Shown: one piece after another, positions 1 to 8,826 of the stretch
Layout of the letters: each line of letters starts with the position of its first letter
How positions within the stretch are numbered: the first letter of the stretch is position 1
Source: Chitinophaga sp. S165
GTDB taxonomy: Bacteria > Bacteroidota > Bacteroidia > Chitinophagales > Chitinophagaceae
Direction: 5' to 3'
Length of the DNA stretch: 64,000 nucleotides
Assembly (NCBI RefSeq): GCF_003182155.1
Contig: NZ_QGTG01000007.1
Coordinates: 248,001-312,000 of the forward strand
Notes under the pieces: model-generated
What the model saw: the letters and a program-made list of their open reading frames with translations, nothing else
Database searches by the model: none
Told to the model about the DNA's origin: nothing
Translations under genes and position numbers: made by a program

Positions 1-1217
1 ATGTTTGTTCCTACTTTCACTACTTCTACCGTTTGCAGATGTTCAGGCACCTTTGCGCCAAACCAATGTGCGTCTTCCTGCTGTGACCATGTAGCCAGTC
101 TCAGTTCTGCCCCGGCGGGATATGGCCCTGTGGCGCCGCTCCGTGCATATTGTACAGCAACAGCATTCCCATAAAGTACGCTGTGCGTCTGCCGCTTTTT
201 ATCAATAACAGAGCTGATCAGCTGTTGTTGCGGCATATTCAGTGCTTTGTCAGGTCTGTCTGCATCCGCCATCGCTTCTGTAAAAACAAGGTCTTTATCT
301 TTCATTGGCTTGTGGCAGTTGATACATTCCTGGGAGAACGTCAGTGTTTTGCCATAAGGTTTCAGCTCGTTCCCTTTCCATCTTGCCCAACCCCAGCTTC
401 CTGTCTGAGCGTATTGTTTATCATCTTTAATCATAAACTCGACCTGTTTGAGCTCTCCCGTATTGGAAACACTGTTGCTGTCTGTCAGCTCTTCCCAGGC
501 AACTTTAGCGAAGATCGTTCCATTGGGCCAGGGATTGGTCTTGTGCTTATTAATTGCATCTATCGCAACATCATTGCCCAGGATAACCCTCATCGTACCA
601 TTATCAAATCTGTCTGTAATATTAACGATCTGCCAGTCACGGTAGTTATGTATATACTCAATGCCATTAGGAGCAGGTTTTACCTCCGGAACAGCGGGAA
701 GCGCACCTACGACCCATTTACGGAACTGTTGTTGCGCCACGGTAATACGTGATGTATCCGATATTTTGAGCGGGGCCAGGCTTCCGACATATGCTTTTAG
801 TGTGTTGAGATCTTTTTCTGTTAACCTGGCATCACCGTGAAAGGAAGTGTATGAGGGCAGCGGCATTGCTCCGAACATTGCCTGGTTTACAGATAAAAAG
901 AGATTAGCCTTTTGATCGCCAGGGGCCAGACTGTCCCAGTTAGAGAAGTTCAACGCCTTTCTTCCCTCCCTGATATGACCAGCCACCAGCCAGGATGCAG
1001 GGGCTATTTCATCAAACCATTTCAGATTAGTCTCGTTGGAATGGCAATCATAACAGGATACCCGTAAAATATGCGCAACATCCGCAGGCGCCTTAATCTC
1101 TCCGGTAACAGGCGGATGCGGGATGTCAGGCCTGATGAACTGTATAGAGATCAAGCCGCCGGTGATGATCAGGGCAATAATAACAAGTCGTTTCTTCAGG
1201 AAAGCAGATACAGACAT
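1..1217 (-). CDS. Haem-binding domain / cytochrome P460 family protein (3' end cut by window)
   Basis: The frame is open from an ATG at 1217 to the window edge, so the C-terminus is missing. It starts with a short basic stretch and one hydrophobic segment (residues about 8-25), suggesting a signal anchor and a periplasmic protein. A first CxxCH haem motif (SCYDCH) is near residue 55, in the context seen in the small Bacteroidota haem-binding domain. A second, ECINCH, is near residue 300, inside a region resembling cytochrome P460. Two covalent haems are therefore expected. P460-type proteins elsewhere oxidise hydroxylamine or act in NO chemistry, but the substrate here is unknown. It diverges from the TetR gene at 1450, so the shared 230 bp may hold both promoters. 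Confidence 0.8.
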   Translation of the reverse strand, partial: MSVSAFLKKRLVIIALIITGGLISIQFIRPDIPHPPVTGEIKAPADVAHILRVSCYDCHSNETNLKWFDEIAPASWLVAGHIREGRKALNFSNWDSLAPGDQKANLFLSVNQAMFGAMPLPSYTSFHGDARLTEKDLNTLKAYVGSLAPLKISDTSRITVAQQQFRKWVVGALPAVPEVKPAPNGIEYIHNYRDWQIVNITDRFDNGTMRVILGNDVAIDAINKHKTNPWPNGTIFAKVAWEELTDSNSVSNTGELKQVEFMIKDDKQYAQTGSWGWARWKGNELKPYGKTLTFSQECINCHKPMKDKDLVFTEAMADADRPDKALNMPQQQLISSVIDKKRQTHSVLYGNAVAVQYARSGATGPYPAGAELRLATWSQQEDAHWFGAKVPEHLQTVEVVKVGTN

Positions 1218-1406
1218 AGTTGGTCCAGTTTAGTCGTATTTGCAAAGTTGCGCGAAGAGTAAAACACCGGAAAGTTAAAATGGTTGTATGGGGTAAATAA
1301 ATAGCTGAATGTGGCAAAATGAGGGGTGAGTATAACAGATGAACATATCATCGGGAATCTGAATTTTTTTAGAATGGGATTTCCTGCACCCTGAAAAAAT
1401 AAATAG

Positions 1407-1420
1407 ACAGACTTGTCTGT
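1407..1420. promoter_or_regulatory. Inverted repeat, probable TetR operator
   Basis: ACAGAC-TT-GTCTGT is a perfect 6-bp inverted repeat. It overlaps the -33 TTG (1413-1415) of the predicted promoter of the TetR gene that starts 30 bp downstream, which suggests autorepression. Assignment to this TetR protein is inferred from position. Confidence 0.6.
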
Positions 1421-1445
1421 TTGTTGGCTAATTCTTTTACCTTTG
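1413..1445 (+). promoter_or_regulatory. Bacteroidota-type promoter of the TetR gene
   Basis: TTG at 1413-1415, a 22-nt spacer, then TACCTTTG at 1438-1445, a full match to the Bacteroidota -7 consensus TAnnTTTG. The -7 element ends only 4 nt before the ATG, so the transcript should be leaderless or nearly so. Confidence 0.6.
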
Positions 1446-1449
1446 TGTC

Positions 1450-1989
1450 ATGAGTAAAGAAGCATCACAACCGCGGGAGCGGATATTGGAAACTGCCTAC
1501 GAGCTCTTTCTGCGGCAGGGATATAACTCAACCGGGATCAACCAGATCATTGAAGAAGCAGATGTGGCTAAAGCCAGCTTTTACCAGCATTTTAAGTCGA
1601 AGGAAGATCTGTGTGTAGGTGTACTGGAGAAACGTCACAATTATATAGAAGAACAACTGCAGGCATTGTCTGCACAGAAGAGAAGTGCCAAAATGAAGAT
1701 CCTCGCTTCTTTCGATCTCATCGCCCTGCTGAACGAGAAAGAAGATTTCCGTGGATGCGCTTTCCTGAATATTCTTTCCGAGATCCCTGTAGAAAATACG
1801 AAGGTGAGAAGTGTCATTCATTCACATAAAAGTAATATCAGGCAATCTTTTAAAGAATTGCTGCAACACGCAGAACTGGCAGATCATATCTACCTGTTAT
1901 ATGAAGGCGCATTTGTAGAAAGCCAGTTATACAGAGACCAGTGGCCGGTGAACAGGGCGAGGAAAATAGTTAATTCATTAATCAATTAA
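1450..1989 (+). CDS. TetR/AcrR family transcriptional regulator
   Basis: 179 aa. Residues about 10-57 form the TetR helix-turn-helix: RERILETAYELF, then GYNSTGINQIIEEADVAKASFYQHFKSKEDL, with the usual F-Y-x-H-F-x-S-K-E-x-L core. The rest is a helical ligand-binding domain that names no ligand. A palindrome overlaps its promoter (1407-1420). Eleven bases after its stop comes an NTF2-like gene on the same strand, probably co-transcribed. The divergent P460 gene is a possible second target. Confidence 0.9.
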   Translation: MSKEASQPRERILETAYELFLRQGYNSTGINQIIEEADVAKASFYQHFKSKEDLCVGVLEKRHNYIEEQLQALSAQKRSAKMKILASFDLIALLNEKEDFRGCAFLNILSEIPVENTKVRSVIHSHKSNIRQSFKELLQHAELADHIYLLYEGAFVESQLYRDQWPVNRARKIVNSLIN

Positions 1990-2000
1990 ATAAATATAAC

Positions 2001-2411
2001 ATGGAAAAGAGATATCCGTTACCACCATTTACATTAGAAACAGCTATCCAGAAGGTACAGCTGGCAGAAGACGCATGGAACTCACAGGACGCTGAAAGAG
2101 TATCATTGGCATATAGTGTTGATACGGAGTGGAGGAACCGTTCTACATTCCTGAACGGAAGGGAGGAAGCAAAGAAATTCCTGGAAGATAAATGGAAGAA
2201 AGAACTGAACTATAAATTAAAAAAAGAGTTGTGGGCGTTCATGGATAACAGGATCGCTGTCAGGTTTGAATATGAATACCAGAATAAAGAAGGGCAATGG
2301 TTCCGGGCTTATGGCAACGAAAACTGGGAGTTTGATGAGAACGGCCTTATGCAGCGCAGGTTTGCGAGCATTAATGACCTGCCTATCCAGGAGTCGGAAA
2401 GAAGGTTGTAA
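2001..2411 (+). CDS. NTF2-like protein of the DUF1348 family
   Basis: 136 aa. It is recognisable as DUF1348 (nuclear transport factor 2-like fold) from the opening PPFTLETAIQKVQLAEDAWN, the central WRNR and GREE, then YGNENWEFDENGLM and SINDLPIQESERR. Most members continue for a short tail after ESERR; here a TAA follows one residue later, so the protein is slightly short, but the fold should be complete. No enzymatic activity is established for the family. It sits 11 bp behind the TetR gene, so it is probably the regulator's co-transcribed target. Confidence 0.85.
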   Translation: MEKRYPLPPFTLETAIQKVQLAEDAWNSQDAERVSLAYSVDTEWRNRSTFLNGREEAKKFLEDKWKKELNYKLKKELWAFMDNRIAVRFEYEYQNKEGQWFRAYGNENWEFDENGLMQRRFASINDLPIQESERRL

Positions 2412-2465
2412 CCGGCAAAAAAGGGCTGTGGGGTAAAAAGTACAATAATAATCGCCAAATGTGCA

Positions 2466-2496
2466 TTGATTGCCCTGTATCTCCGGCTTAATTTTG
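2466..2496 (+). promoter_or_regulatory. Bacteroidota-type promoter of the OsmC gene
   Basis: TTG at 2466-2468, a 20-nt spacer and TAATTTTG at 2489-2496 match the TTG / TAnnTTTG consensus. Transcription would start near 2500, leaving a leader of about 50 nt before the ATG at 2551. Confidence 0.6.
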
Positions 2497-2550
2497 TGTC
2501 ATCAGTTAATGATCAACAAACAAACAAGCCACTCTTAAACTAACAGAACT

Positions 2551-2964
2551 ATGAAACGTACAGCAACCGCCATCTGGAATGGCACTATCAAGGAAGGTAA
2601 CGGTAACATCACTACACAAAGCACTGCGCTTAGCAAAACACAATACTCTTTTAAGAGCCGCTTCGAAGAAGGTGTAGGTACCAATCCGGAAGAATTGATC
2701 GCTGCAGCACACTCAGGTTGTTTTAACATGAAACTTACCGTTGACCTTGAAGCAGCAGGCTTTAAAGCAGAAACTTTGGAAACGACATCCGCAGTAACGC
2801 TGGACAATGGTACAATTACCCGTTCTGATCTGGTAGTGAAAGCGAAAGTGCCGGGTATTACCAACGAGCAATTCCAGGAAATTGCTGCTGGCGCAAAACT
2901 AGGTTGTCCTGTAAGCAGGGCCTTGAACCTGGAAATGTCCCTGCAGGCGGAATTAGTAGGCTGA
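2551..2964 (+). CDS. OsmC family peroxiredoxin
   Basis: 137 aa, normal for the short OsmC type. The two redox cysteines are present: the first in AAHSGCFNM (about residue 57) and the second in LGCPVSRAL (about residue 119). The family reduces organic hydroperoxides with thiols in the cytoplasm. The N-terminal KRTATAIWNG and central GTNPEELIAAAHS are typical. It is monocistronic, with its own promoter at 2466-2496 and a strong terminator at 2998-3036. The oxidative or osmotic induction known for the family is not shown by any site here. Confidence 0.93.
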   Translation: MKRTATAIWNGTIKEGNGNITTQSTALSKTQYSFKSRFEEGVGTNPEELIAAAHSGCFNMKLTVDLEAAGFKAETLETTSAVTLDNGTITRSDLVVKAKVPGITNEQFQEIAAGAKLGCPVSRALNLEMSLQAELVG

Positions 2965-2997
2965 TAAGTTCAACAAATCAACATATATCTGTATCTG

Positions 2998-3036
2998 AAT
3001 CCTCGCCGGTCGACCGGTGAGGATTTGTTTTTTTAG
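2998..3036 (+). terminator. Rho-independent terminator after OsmC gene
   Basis: An almost unbroken 14-bp stem (2998-3011 with 3012-3025, one G-U pair, essentially no free loop in the linear pairing) is followed by a T-rich run. The next gene comes in on the minus strand. Confidence 0.8.
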
Positions 3037-3065
3037 CCTCTGTAGCCAGTGCCTTTGGTATTGAG

Positions 3066-5117
3066 CTAATTAGTCACAGGAAGCCAAACCTTATATGGGG
3101 AGACTTTCCTGTTTGCCAGTGAATAAAACGGTATAGCCACGAATGACGGTGACTTTCCACTGATGGCCTTGCCGGTAATTACATTAACCCCGCCCAGCAT
3201 ACCTGGCTTATATGCCATTTTGAGGGCCGTATTGGGGCTAATCGACGTTTTGTCGAGATTTGGGTTGTCAATACCCTCCAGGCCGTAAATGACCGGTCCG
3301 GCGGCTATTACTGCCTTCCCTTTGACGGTTTGAATAGAATCACTGGGGAAGATAAGCCGTGGTTGCACCGGAAGACTTAAACGGATCTTATCTCCTTTTT
3401 TCCAGTGGCGGTTGATAGATACATATCCGTTCACTGGAACCGCTTTTATTTGTTCCCCATTCACCTGTATGGATACCGGCTCAGTCACTGTTGAATGATA
3501 CAGCCCCTGGTTGTTCTCTTGCCCCTGTGCCCAGCCGGGAATACGTACACTCACGGTAAAGTTACTTTGCTGGTCCGGATTGACCTGAATCTGGGACTCG
3601 CCTTTCCATGGATACTGTGTGATCTGTTTCAGGGAGACAGGGCCTTTCCCTGCAATGCTGCCCTTATACTCACTTCCGATAAACAGGTTGACGAAGATCC
3701 CGGTACTGTCAGTCGCATAGATGTACGAAGGCAGGGCTGATACCAGCTTCAGGATCATCGGCGGACAACAAGGACAGCTATGCCATCCCCAGCGTTTATG
3801 GTCAGTAGCGATCAGCGGATTTTCGTAGAAATAATGATCGCCGGAGAGGGAGACTCCTGACAACAGGTTGTTGTAGATCACTCTTTCGAATTCATCCATA
3901 TATTTCCCACCCCCCAACAATTGGTTCATCCGCTGGCTGAAGAAGGCCGACCCGATCGAAGCACATGTCTCGAGATAGGCAGATTCAGGCAGGAAGTAGT
4001 CGGGGCCAAATTTCTCCTGGTCGGCAATAGCGCCTTCGCCTCCTGTAACAAACATCCGCTTGCCGGTCATATTGTCCCAGTAATGGATGGCGGTGTTTGT
4101 ATATAGCGGATTTTTATTCTCCAAAGCCATGGCTGCAACGCCAGTAGCTAATAAGGTAGCCCTTACCGCATGTCCTTCGATCGTTTTTTGCTGAAGTACC
4201 GGCATATGGTCCTGGTTATAGGCGCCATCACTGGTACGGGTATGACGGCCATCCTTGTCGCCATAGTCGCCCCTGTTCTCTATCCAGAACTGCACGAGTG
4301 CATAATATTGTGCTTCCTGTACCGGTGCGCTCATCTTGCCTTTAAGGGCAGGTTGCGCTTTAAACAGCCAGTATAATTTGAGCAACGCTTCTTCTGGCCC
4401 GCCGTGACCGGGAATAATATTTTGTTTTGGCAGAGGTCCCATTTGCTTACACATGTAGTTGCTGAATTTTACGGCAACATCTAACAACTTCGTTTTGCCT
4501 GTGGCGTCGTAATAATGCACTGCCGCCTCTATTAACATGCCGGCATTGTAAACATCGTGTTGCCATTTATCGTCGCCGCCATTTGTGCCCCAACGCTTAT
4601 CTGGGCGTTCCAGGGTTGTGTAGGTATTGATATATCCATCGGGATCAACTGCCTGTGCTGCTGCGATCCGGTCTATGTAAGCGTCTATTTTCTTTTCCAG
4701 CTGTTTGTCAGGATATTGCCTGAGCAGGTCGGCGGCCCCTCTGATCGTTTCATAAACCAGGCCATCATACCACGGCGGACCATCATGTATTTGTGAGTTC
4801 TTCTCTCCACGCGCCACCCGGTCAAAGTTCAGGAACGCATCCCTTGTCCTGCCAAGTTTTTGTTTCTCGTCTATCAGGTCGGATCTGTCGGGTTTATATT
4901 TGCCTTCAAGTTTATCGAAGACGTCATATACCGTCCTGGTTGTCCAGATCTTAAACCTGGGCGACCAGAAAGGGTCTTGTATGCTGACCTGTGACAGTGC
5001 CGCAGGTTGGACGTTATGGTTTGCGGCTACTGACTGTGCCTGGCAGAAAATATCAGATGTGAACAGAAGGCTGGCGGATAAAGCAAATGTTGCTACTGAT
5101 CTTTTATATAGGGTCAT
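3066..5117 (-). CDS. GH127 beta-L-arabinofuranosidase (DUF1680 family)
   Basis: 683 aa with an N-terminal signal peptide (hydrophobic residues about 10-25, cleavage likely after CQA), so exported. The body matches GH127. In the family, a cysteine nucleophile bound to zinc acts with Glu and Cys ligands. The corresponding residues are visible as LETCAS (about residue 383) and HSCPCCPP (about residue 448). GH127 enzymes release beta-L-arabinofuranose from plant arabinan or hydroxyproline-linked arabinosides. It begins 2 bp after the GH51 gene upstream, so the two are one operon for arabinose-containing glycans. The divergent AraC gene at 7863 is the likely regulator. Confidence 0.9.
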   Translation of the reverse strand: MTLYKRSVATFALSASLLFTSDIFCQAQSVAANHNVQPAALSQVSIQDPFWSPRFKIWTTRTVYDVFDKLEGKYKPDRSDLIDEKQKLGRTRDAFLNFDRVARGEKNSQIHDGPPWYDGLVYETIRGAADLLRQYPDKQLEKKIDAYIDRIAAAQAVDPDGYINTYTTLERPDKRWGTNGGDDKWQHDVYNAGMLIEAAVHYYDATGKTKLLDVAVKFSNYMCKQMGPLPKQNIIPGHGGPEEALLKLYWLFKAQPALKGKMSAPVQEAQYYALVQFWIENRGDYGDKDGRHTRTSDGAYNQDHMPVLQQKTIEGHAVRATLLATGVAAMALENKNPLYTNTAIHYWDNMTGKRMFVTGGEGAIADQEKFGPDYFLPESAYLETCASIGSAFFSQRMNQLLGGGKYMDEFERVIYNNLLSGVSLSGDHYFYENPLIATDHKRWGWHSCPCCPPMILKLVSALPSYIYATDSTGIFVNLFIGSEYKGSIAGKGPVSLKQITQYPWKGESQIQVNPDQQSNFTVSVRIPGWAQGQENNQGLYHSTVTEPVSIQVNGEQIKAVPVNGYVSINRHWKKGDKIRLSLPVQPRLIFPSDSIQTVKGKAVIAAGPVIYGLEGIDNPNLDKTSISPNTALKMAYKPGMLGGVNVITGKAISGKSPSFVAIPFYSLANRKVSPYKVWLPVTN

Positions 5118-5119
5118 CG

Positions 5120-7645
5120 TTATTTCTTTTTACTGGTGAAACGAAGAATGGTGTAAGAATGTGCGGGAAAGGTATAATTGACAGATGCATCAGCAGGTGC
5201 ATTAAATGTGCCTTTCCTGGTTATGGCATTGTTAGTTGCTTCAGGTAAGTTTTCGGTAGAAAGCGGACCTTCCAGTGTCCATGTCTGCACCTGGCGTTCC
5301 CATTTCCCGAAATGATTAAATTCAAGGGCGCTCGTGATGGCCGCTTTATCTGCATTGACGATATGCAGTACTAGTGTATCTTTTCTTTCGTTACAGGTAG
5401 CTGTCACATCAAGATTTCCGGTAACAGTTTCTTTTACACGTAGAGGAAGATGATTGAGTGCTGCCATCTGCTGGGCATAAAAAGGAGGCATTTCCCATAC
5501 CTGGGTGGGGGTGAAAAATATCTGTCCCTGATCCCATCCGTTATCATTTTGCAGGTAAGGTTGCAGGGCGTTCGCCGGACATGAGGTAAGCAGGAAATCG
5601 CCATGTCTGCGTACTGTGTTCAATGTTGTTGCATGGCCCAGTGCCCGTTGCATATTATGCAGCGCTCCGTTTTCCTCGAAAATGGCACATTTCATTGTAG
5701 TGGACGGGTTCCAGGAATGGAATAACTCCTTCATCCTGGTAAGTTCTTTGTCGACGTCCGTTCCTGCATTCTTGCCATCGGTCCAGGGATGGTAGTCCCA
5801 GTAAGCCGCTTTACCATCCAATGCCCTGAATACCTTTTCAATGTTTTTGGATTCCGGACGCCACCATGCAGCATTGATAAATACAAGACCGGGATCTTTA
5901 GCATGCATGGCATCGTAAAGGGCATTGAATCGCTGGATGTAATGTTCATAGTCCTCTTTGTTGTCTCCTCTGAATATCCCTTCTTCATTCCCTATCTCGA
6001 TATATTTTACTTTGTAAGGCGTCGGATGGCCGTTTTCTGCTCTCTTCTTGCCCCAGGTGGTAGCAGGAGCGCCTTTCAGGTATTCGATCATATCAGCGGC
6101 ATCTTCTGCCGTCTCTTCTATATTGATGGCAAAGGCAGCTTCGAAACCTGCAGCTTCGCTAAACTGAAGGAATTCCTCAATGCCAAAACCATTAGTTGAA
6201 TACTTATTCCAGTGACCATTGTACGGAGGGCGGGTATCCCGTGGGCCGATCATTTTTTTGAACCGGTACCCGTCAGCATTCACCATAGATCCGGCATAAC
6301 GAAGGAAGGTGATGTTTTCTCCGATGATAGCTTTCGCAATATCCGCGCGAAGCGGAAGCTGTTTGAATAACTTATCGCCCGAAGGGAACAATGATACCTG
6401 GTCAACACATATCTTTCCTTTCTCTTCGATATAGAGTGCAAACCTGGCATTGGTATCTGCCGCATTCGCCGTCAGGCTAAAGGAGTATTTCTTCCAGGTA
6501 TTGTCTTTCAGGTCCATCGTCTGACTGGCATACGTCCTGGTACCATCCGCATTTTCGAGGGCGGCAGTTACACGAACAGTGCCGCTTTCTGTTCTCAGAT
6601 AGGCCGATCCGTTGAACTGCTGTCCCTGGATTACCGCTATTCCCCAACGGTTAAGACTTCTATTGGTGATGCCCGCCCGGCCTTTTCCGCTTAACAGTTC
6701 AATGGTCTGTGCGCTGATGCCATGGAATACATTGTTCTGGGTTAGGGAGAAGCGGGTCACTGCACCTTGCGTAGCAATGGCATCCCAATTATAACTTATT
6801 TGCTGGTCAGGGGCCATTTCCAGCGGAAGCCTGGTGGAATCGGTTCCGTTTATAAATATCAGGTTCCGGAAAGCAGCAGGAGCCCTGTTGGTAGTCAACC
6901 CTATTTTGCCCTGGAGGATAGGTTCGTTGTTATCTTCATAATCGATAAGAGGGTTTATACTGTTATTGAGCCAGACCTTGATCGTCCGTTCCTGTACTGC
7001 TACCCGTACGTGATTCCAGCGTATTGCATCAATAGATATTGAAGCTTCTTTTAGAAGCTGATAGTTATTGTTGTGTTTTGTGAGCAACATCTTTTTGCCA
7101 TCCCTGCTAACACTGATGCCGTAGCCCCTCAGACTATTTTCTCCCGTCCCTTCGCAGGATGTTCTCAATAGTATTCCTGCTGATTCTCCTTTGGGATCAG
7201 GCATCCGGATATCGAAGGCGATGATACCGTTTTTTAAAGTTAAAGGCTGGTAGATAAGCCGGGCATGATCATCCGGTTCAACACCGATGTCTATTTTCCC
7301 GATCACGCGTTTAGTACCGCGTTCGGGCACTATTGATATGCTGCCTGAACTATACTCGTTATCGGCTGCCCAATAACCTGTGTATTTTCTCCAATCCCTG
7401 TAATTGGCCCCGGTAGAGGGTTCTTCAAAGCTTTCGCCGAAGATCAGTTGCGCGTAAAAGCCTCCGTAGATCTCGTGATTGACATCCTCTATGCAGCTGC
7501 CATAGATCGTGGACGGGATCCGGTTCATTGTCTGATTAACATCAATCAGTATGCGGTTATCTTGCGAGAAGGTGAGCCTGAATGGAAAAAACGTGAACAC
7601 CAGGCAAACGAGTGCCTGGAACATGGAAGACCTGCGTACAAGCAT
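5120..7645 (-). CDS. GH51-type alpha-L-arabinofuranosidase with extra carbohydrate-binding modules
   Basis: 841 aa, exported (hydrophobic N-terminus to about residue 27). The GH51 start (LIDVNQTMNRIPSTIYGSCIEDVNHEIYGG is split over residues 33-62) is followed by an insertion of about 170 residues resembling a laminin-G/DUF1080-like lectin fold, then a CBM4/9-like module, then the catalytic barrel. The acid/base Glu is in IEIGNEEG near residue 550 and the nucleophile is probably in IFEENGA near 655. The C-terminal beta domain typical of GH51 closes the protein. It should remove terminal alpha-L-arabinofuranosyl groups that feed the GH127 partner. A second ATG at 7624 is an equally plausible start. 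Confidence 0.88.
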   Translation of the reverse strand: MLVRRSSMFQALVCLVFTFFPFRLTFSQDNRILIDVNQTMNRIPSTIYGSCIEDVNHEIYGGFYAQLIFGESFEEPSTGANYRDWRKYTGYWAADNEYSSGSISIVPERGTKRVIGKIDIGVEPDDHARLIYQPLTLKNGIIAFDIRMPDPKGESAGILLRTSCEGTGENSLRGYGISVSRDGKKMLLTKHNNNYQLLKEASISIDAIRWNHVRVAVQERTIKVWLNNSINPLIDYEDNNEPILQGKIGLTTNRAPAAFRNLIFINGTDSTRLPLEMAPDQQISYNWDAIATQGAVTRFSLTQNNVFHGISAQTIELLSGKGRAGITNRSLNRWGIAVIQGQQFNGSAYLRTESGTVRVTAALENADGTRTYASQTMDLKDNTWKKYSFSLTANAADTNARFALYIEEKGKICVDQVSLFPSGDKLFKQLPLRADIAKAIIGENITFLRYAGSMVNADGYRFKKMIGPRDTRPPYNGHWNKYSTNGFGIEEFLQFSEAAGFEAAFAINIEETAEDAADMIEYLKGAPATTWGKKRAENGHPTPYKVKYIEIGNEEGIFRGDNKEDYEHYIQRFNALYDAMHAKDPGLVFINAAWWRPESKNIEKVFRALDGKAAYWDYHPWTDGKNAGTDVDKELTRMKELFHSWNPSTTMKCAIFEENGALHNMQRALGHATTLNTVRRHGDFLLTSCPANALQPYLQNDNGWDQGQIFFTPTQVWEMPPFYAQQMAALNHLPLRVKETVTGNLDVTATCNERKDTLVLHIVNADKAAITSALEFNHFGKWERQVQTWTLEGPLSTENLPEATNNAITRKGTFNAPADASVNYTFPAHSYTILRFTSKKK

Positions 7646-7744
7646 TGCTGCTAAAATTTACTTATAAGAATTTGAATATGAATAAGGAGAGCGGTAAAGC
7701 CCGGCCTCATCTGAAGACAAAATTGCATTTTATATTAAAGTTGC

Positions 7745-7756
7745 GATAGCACTATC
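7745..7756. promoter_or_regulatory. Inverted repeat in the GH51/AraC divergent region
   Basis: GATAG-CA-CTATC is a perfect 5-bp inverted repeat midway between the divergent GH51 and AraC genes. It is a weak candidate for a regulator site; AraC proteins more often use direct repeats. Confidence 0.25.
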
Positions 7757-7862
7757 TTAGCCTGAAATTGCACCAGATTGACGAAGATAGGGTTGCTGAT
7801 AAGGCTGGAATCTGCATTTTTTTTGCTTATATTACTAATTCAATGATCAATGGAGGCCGTTC

Positions 7863-8738
7863 ATGAAACTGTATAGAGAGAGTATTATACCTTCATCCAA
7901 TATTCTGGTAGTTAAAGAGGAACATTTTGAGATCAGTGAGTTTCCACTTCATCACCACCCGGAATATGAATTACTGCTGATCCTTCGGGGATCAGGTAAA
8001 CGTTTTGTCGGTGATAATATTTCTGAGTTTTCATCCGGCGATCTCTGTCTGTTCGGCCCCGATCTTCCACATACCTACAACAACAAACATCTATCAGAGA
8101 ACCGGGATATTCACCAGATCGTTATACAGTTCAATGAGGATTTCCTGGGCAAAGATTTCTTTGACAAGGCTCCTTTTAAGCTGATCAGGGCATTGCTGGA
8201 CCAGTCGGTACGGGGGTATACCTTTACAGGGCATACACTGGTCAAAGTGACTTCCATGATAAAGTCCTTGCTAAGACTGGACGAAACAGAAGTGATCATT
8301 CAACTGCTGGCTATTCTTGATATCTTATCCAAATCGTCAGAGTTTGAGCTGCTTTCCAGCCGGGGCTTCACCAGTAAACTGGACCACGTGGAATCTGAAA
8401 GGATGGGAAAGGTGTTTGATTATATTCTCAAGAACTTCAGCGAAGAGATCACGTTAAACGAAATTGCATCTATTGCGTGTTTATCGCCGGAAGCATTTTG
8501 CCGTTATTTCAAAAAGTACACCCGTAAAACGTTTTCAGAATTTCTAATAGAGATCCGAATAGGGCATGCCTGCAAATTATTGCAGCAGCATACATTGGAT
8601 GTGAACCAGGTTAGTATACAATCCGGCTTCAATAATATTTCTTACTTCAACAGGAAGTTCAAGTCTATGACGCAGAAAACGCCGGTTGAATATAAGAAAG
8701 CATTTTCCACGGGTATTAAACAGAAGGCAATAACATAG
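7863..8738 (+). CDS. AraC family transcriptional regulator with cupin sensor domain
   Basis: 291 aa. Residues about 20-90 form a cupin-like sensor (HHHPEYELLLILRGSGKRFVG, GDLCLFGPDLPHTY), typical of AraC proteins that bind sugars. Residues about 185-285 carry the two helix-turn-helix units (ITLNEIASIACLSPEAFCRYFKK and VNQVSIQSGFNNISYFNRKFK, given here by their ends). A Shine-Dalgarno-like GGAGG lies 7 nt before the ATG, unusual for this phylum, and supports the start. It is divergent from the GH51-GH127 operon with about 217 bp between, so it is probably the arabinoside-responsive activator of that operon. The effector is inferred. Confidence 0.9.
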   Translation: MKLYRESIIPSSNILVVKEEHFEISEFPLHHHPEYELLLILRGSGKRFVGDNISEFSSGDLCLFGPDLPHTYNNKHLSENRDIHQIVIQFNEDFLGKDFFDKAPFKLIRALLDQSVRGYTFTGHTLVKVTSMIKSLLRLDETEVIIQLLAILDILSKSSEFELLSSRGFTSKLDHVESERMGKVFDYILKNFSEEITLNEIASIACLSPEAFCRYFKKYTRKTFSEFLIEIRIGHACKLLQQHTLDVNQVSIQSGFNNISYFNRKFKSMTQKTPVEYKKAFSTGIKQKAIT

Positions 8739-8826
8739 TCAAACCCCGTTCATCTACTTTTTGTGCAGTTGCTCTACTGGATTTTTCGTTTTCCTCATTA
8801 ATGGCGTATATAGTAAAAAGTCCGAT

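Noticed and set aside
150..752. 200-codon plus-strand frame at the left edge
   Set aside because: Antisense to the haem-binding/P460 gene, which carries two CxxCH motifs on the minus strand.
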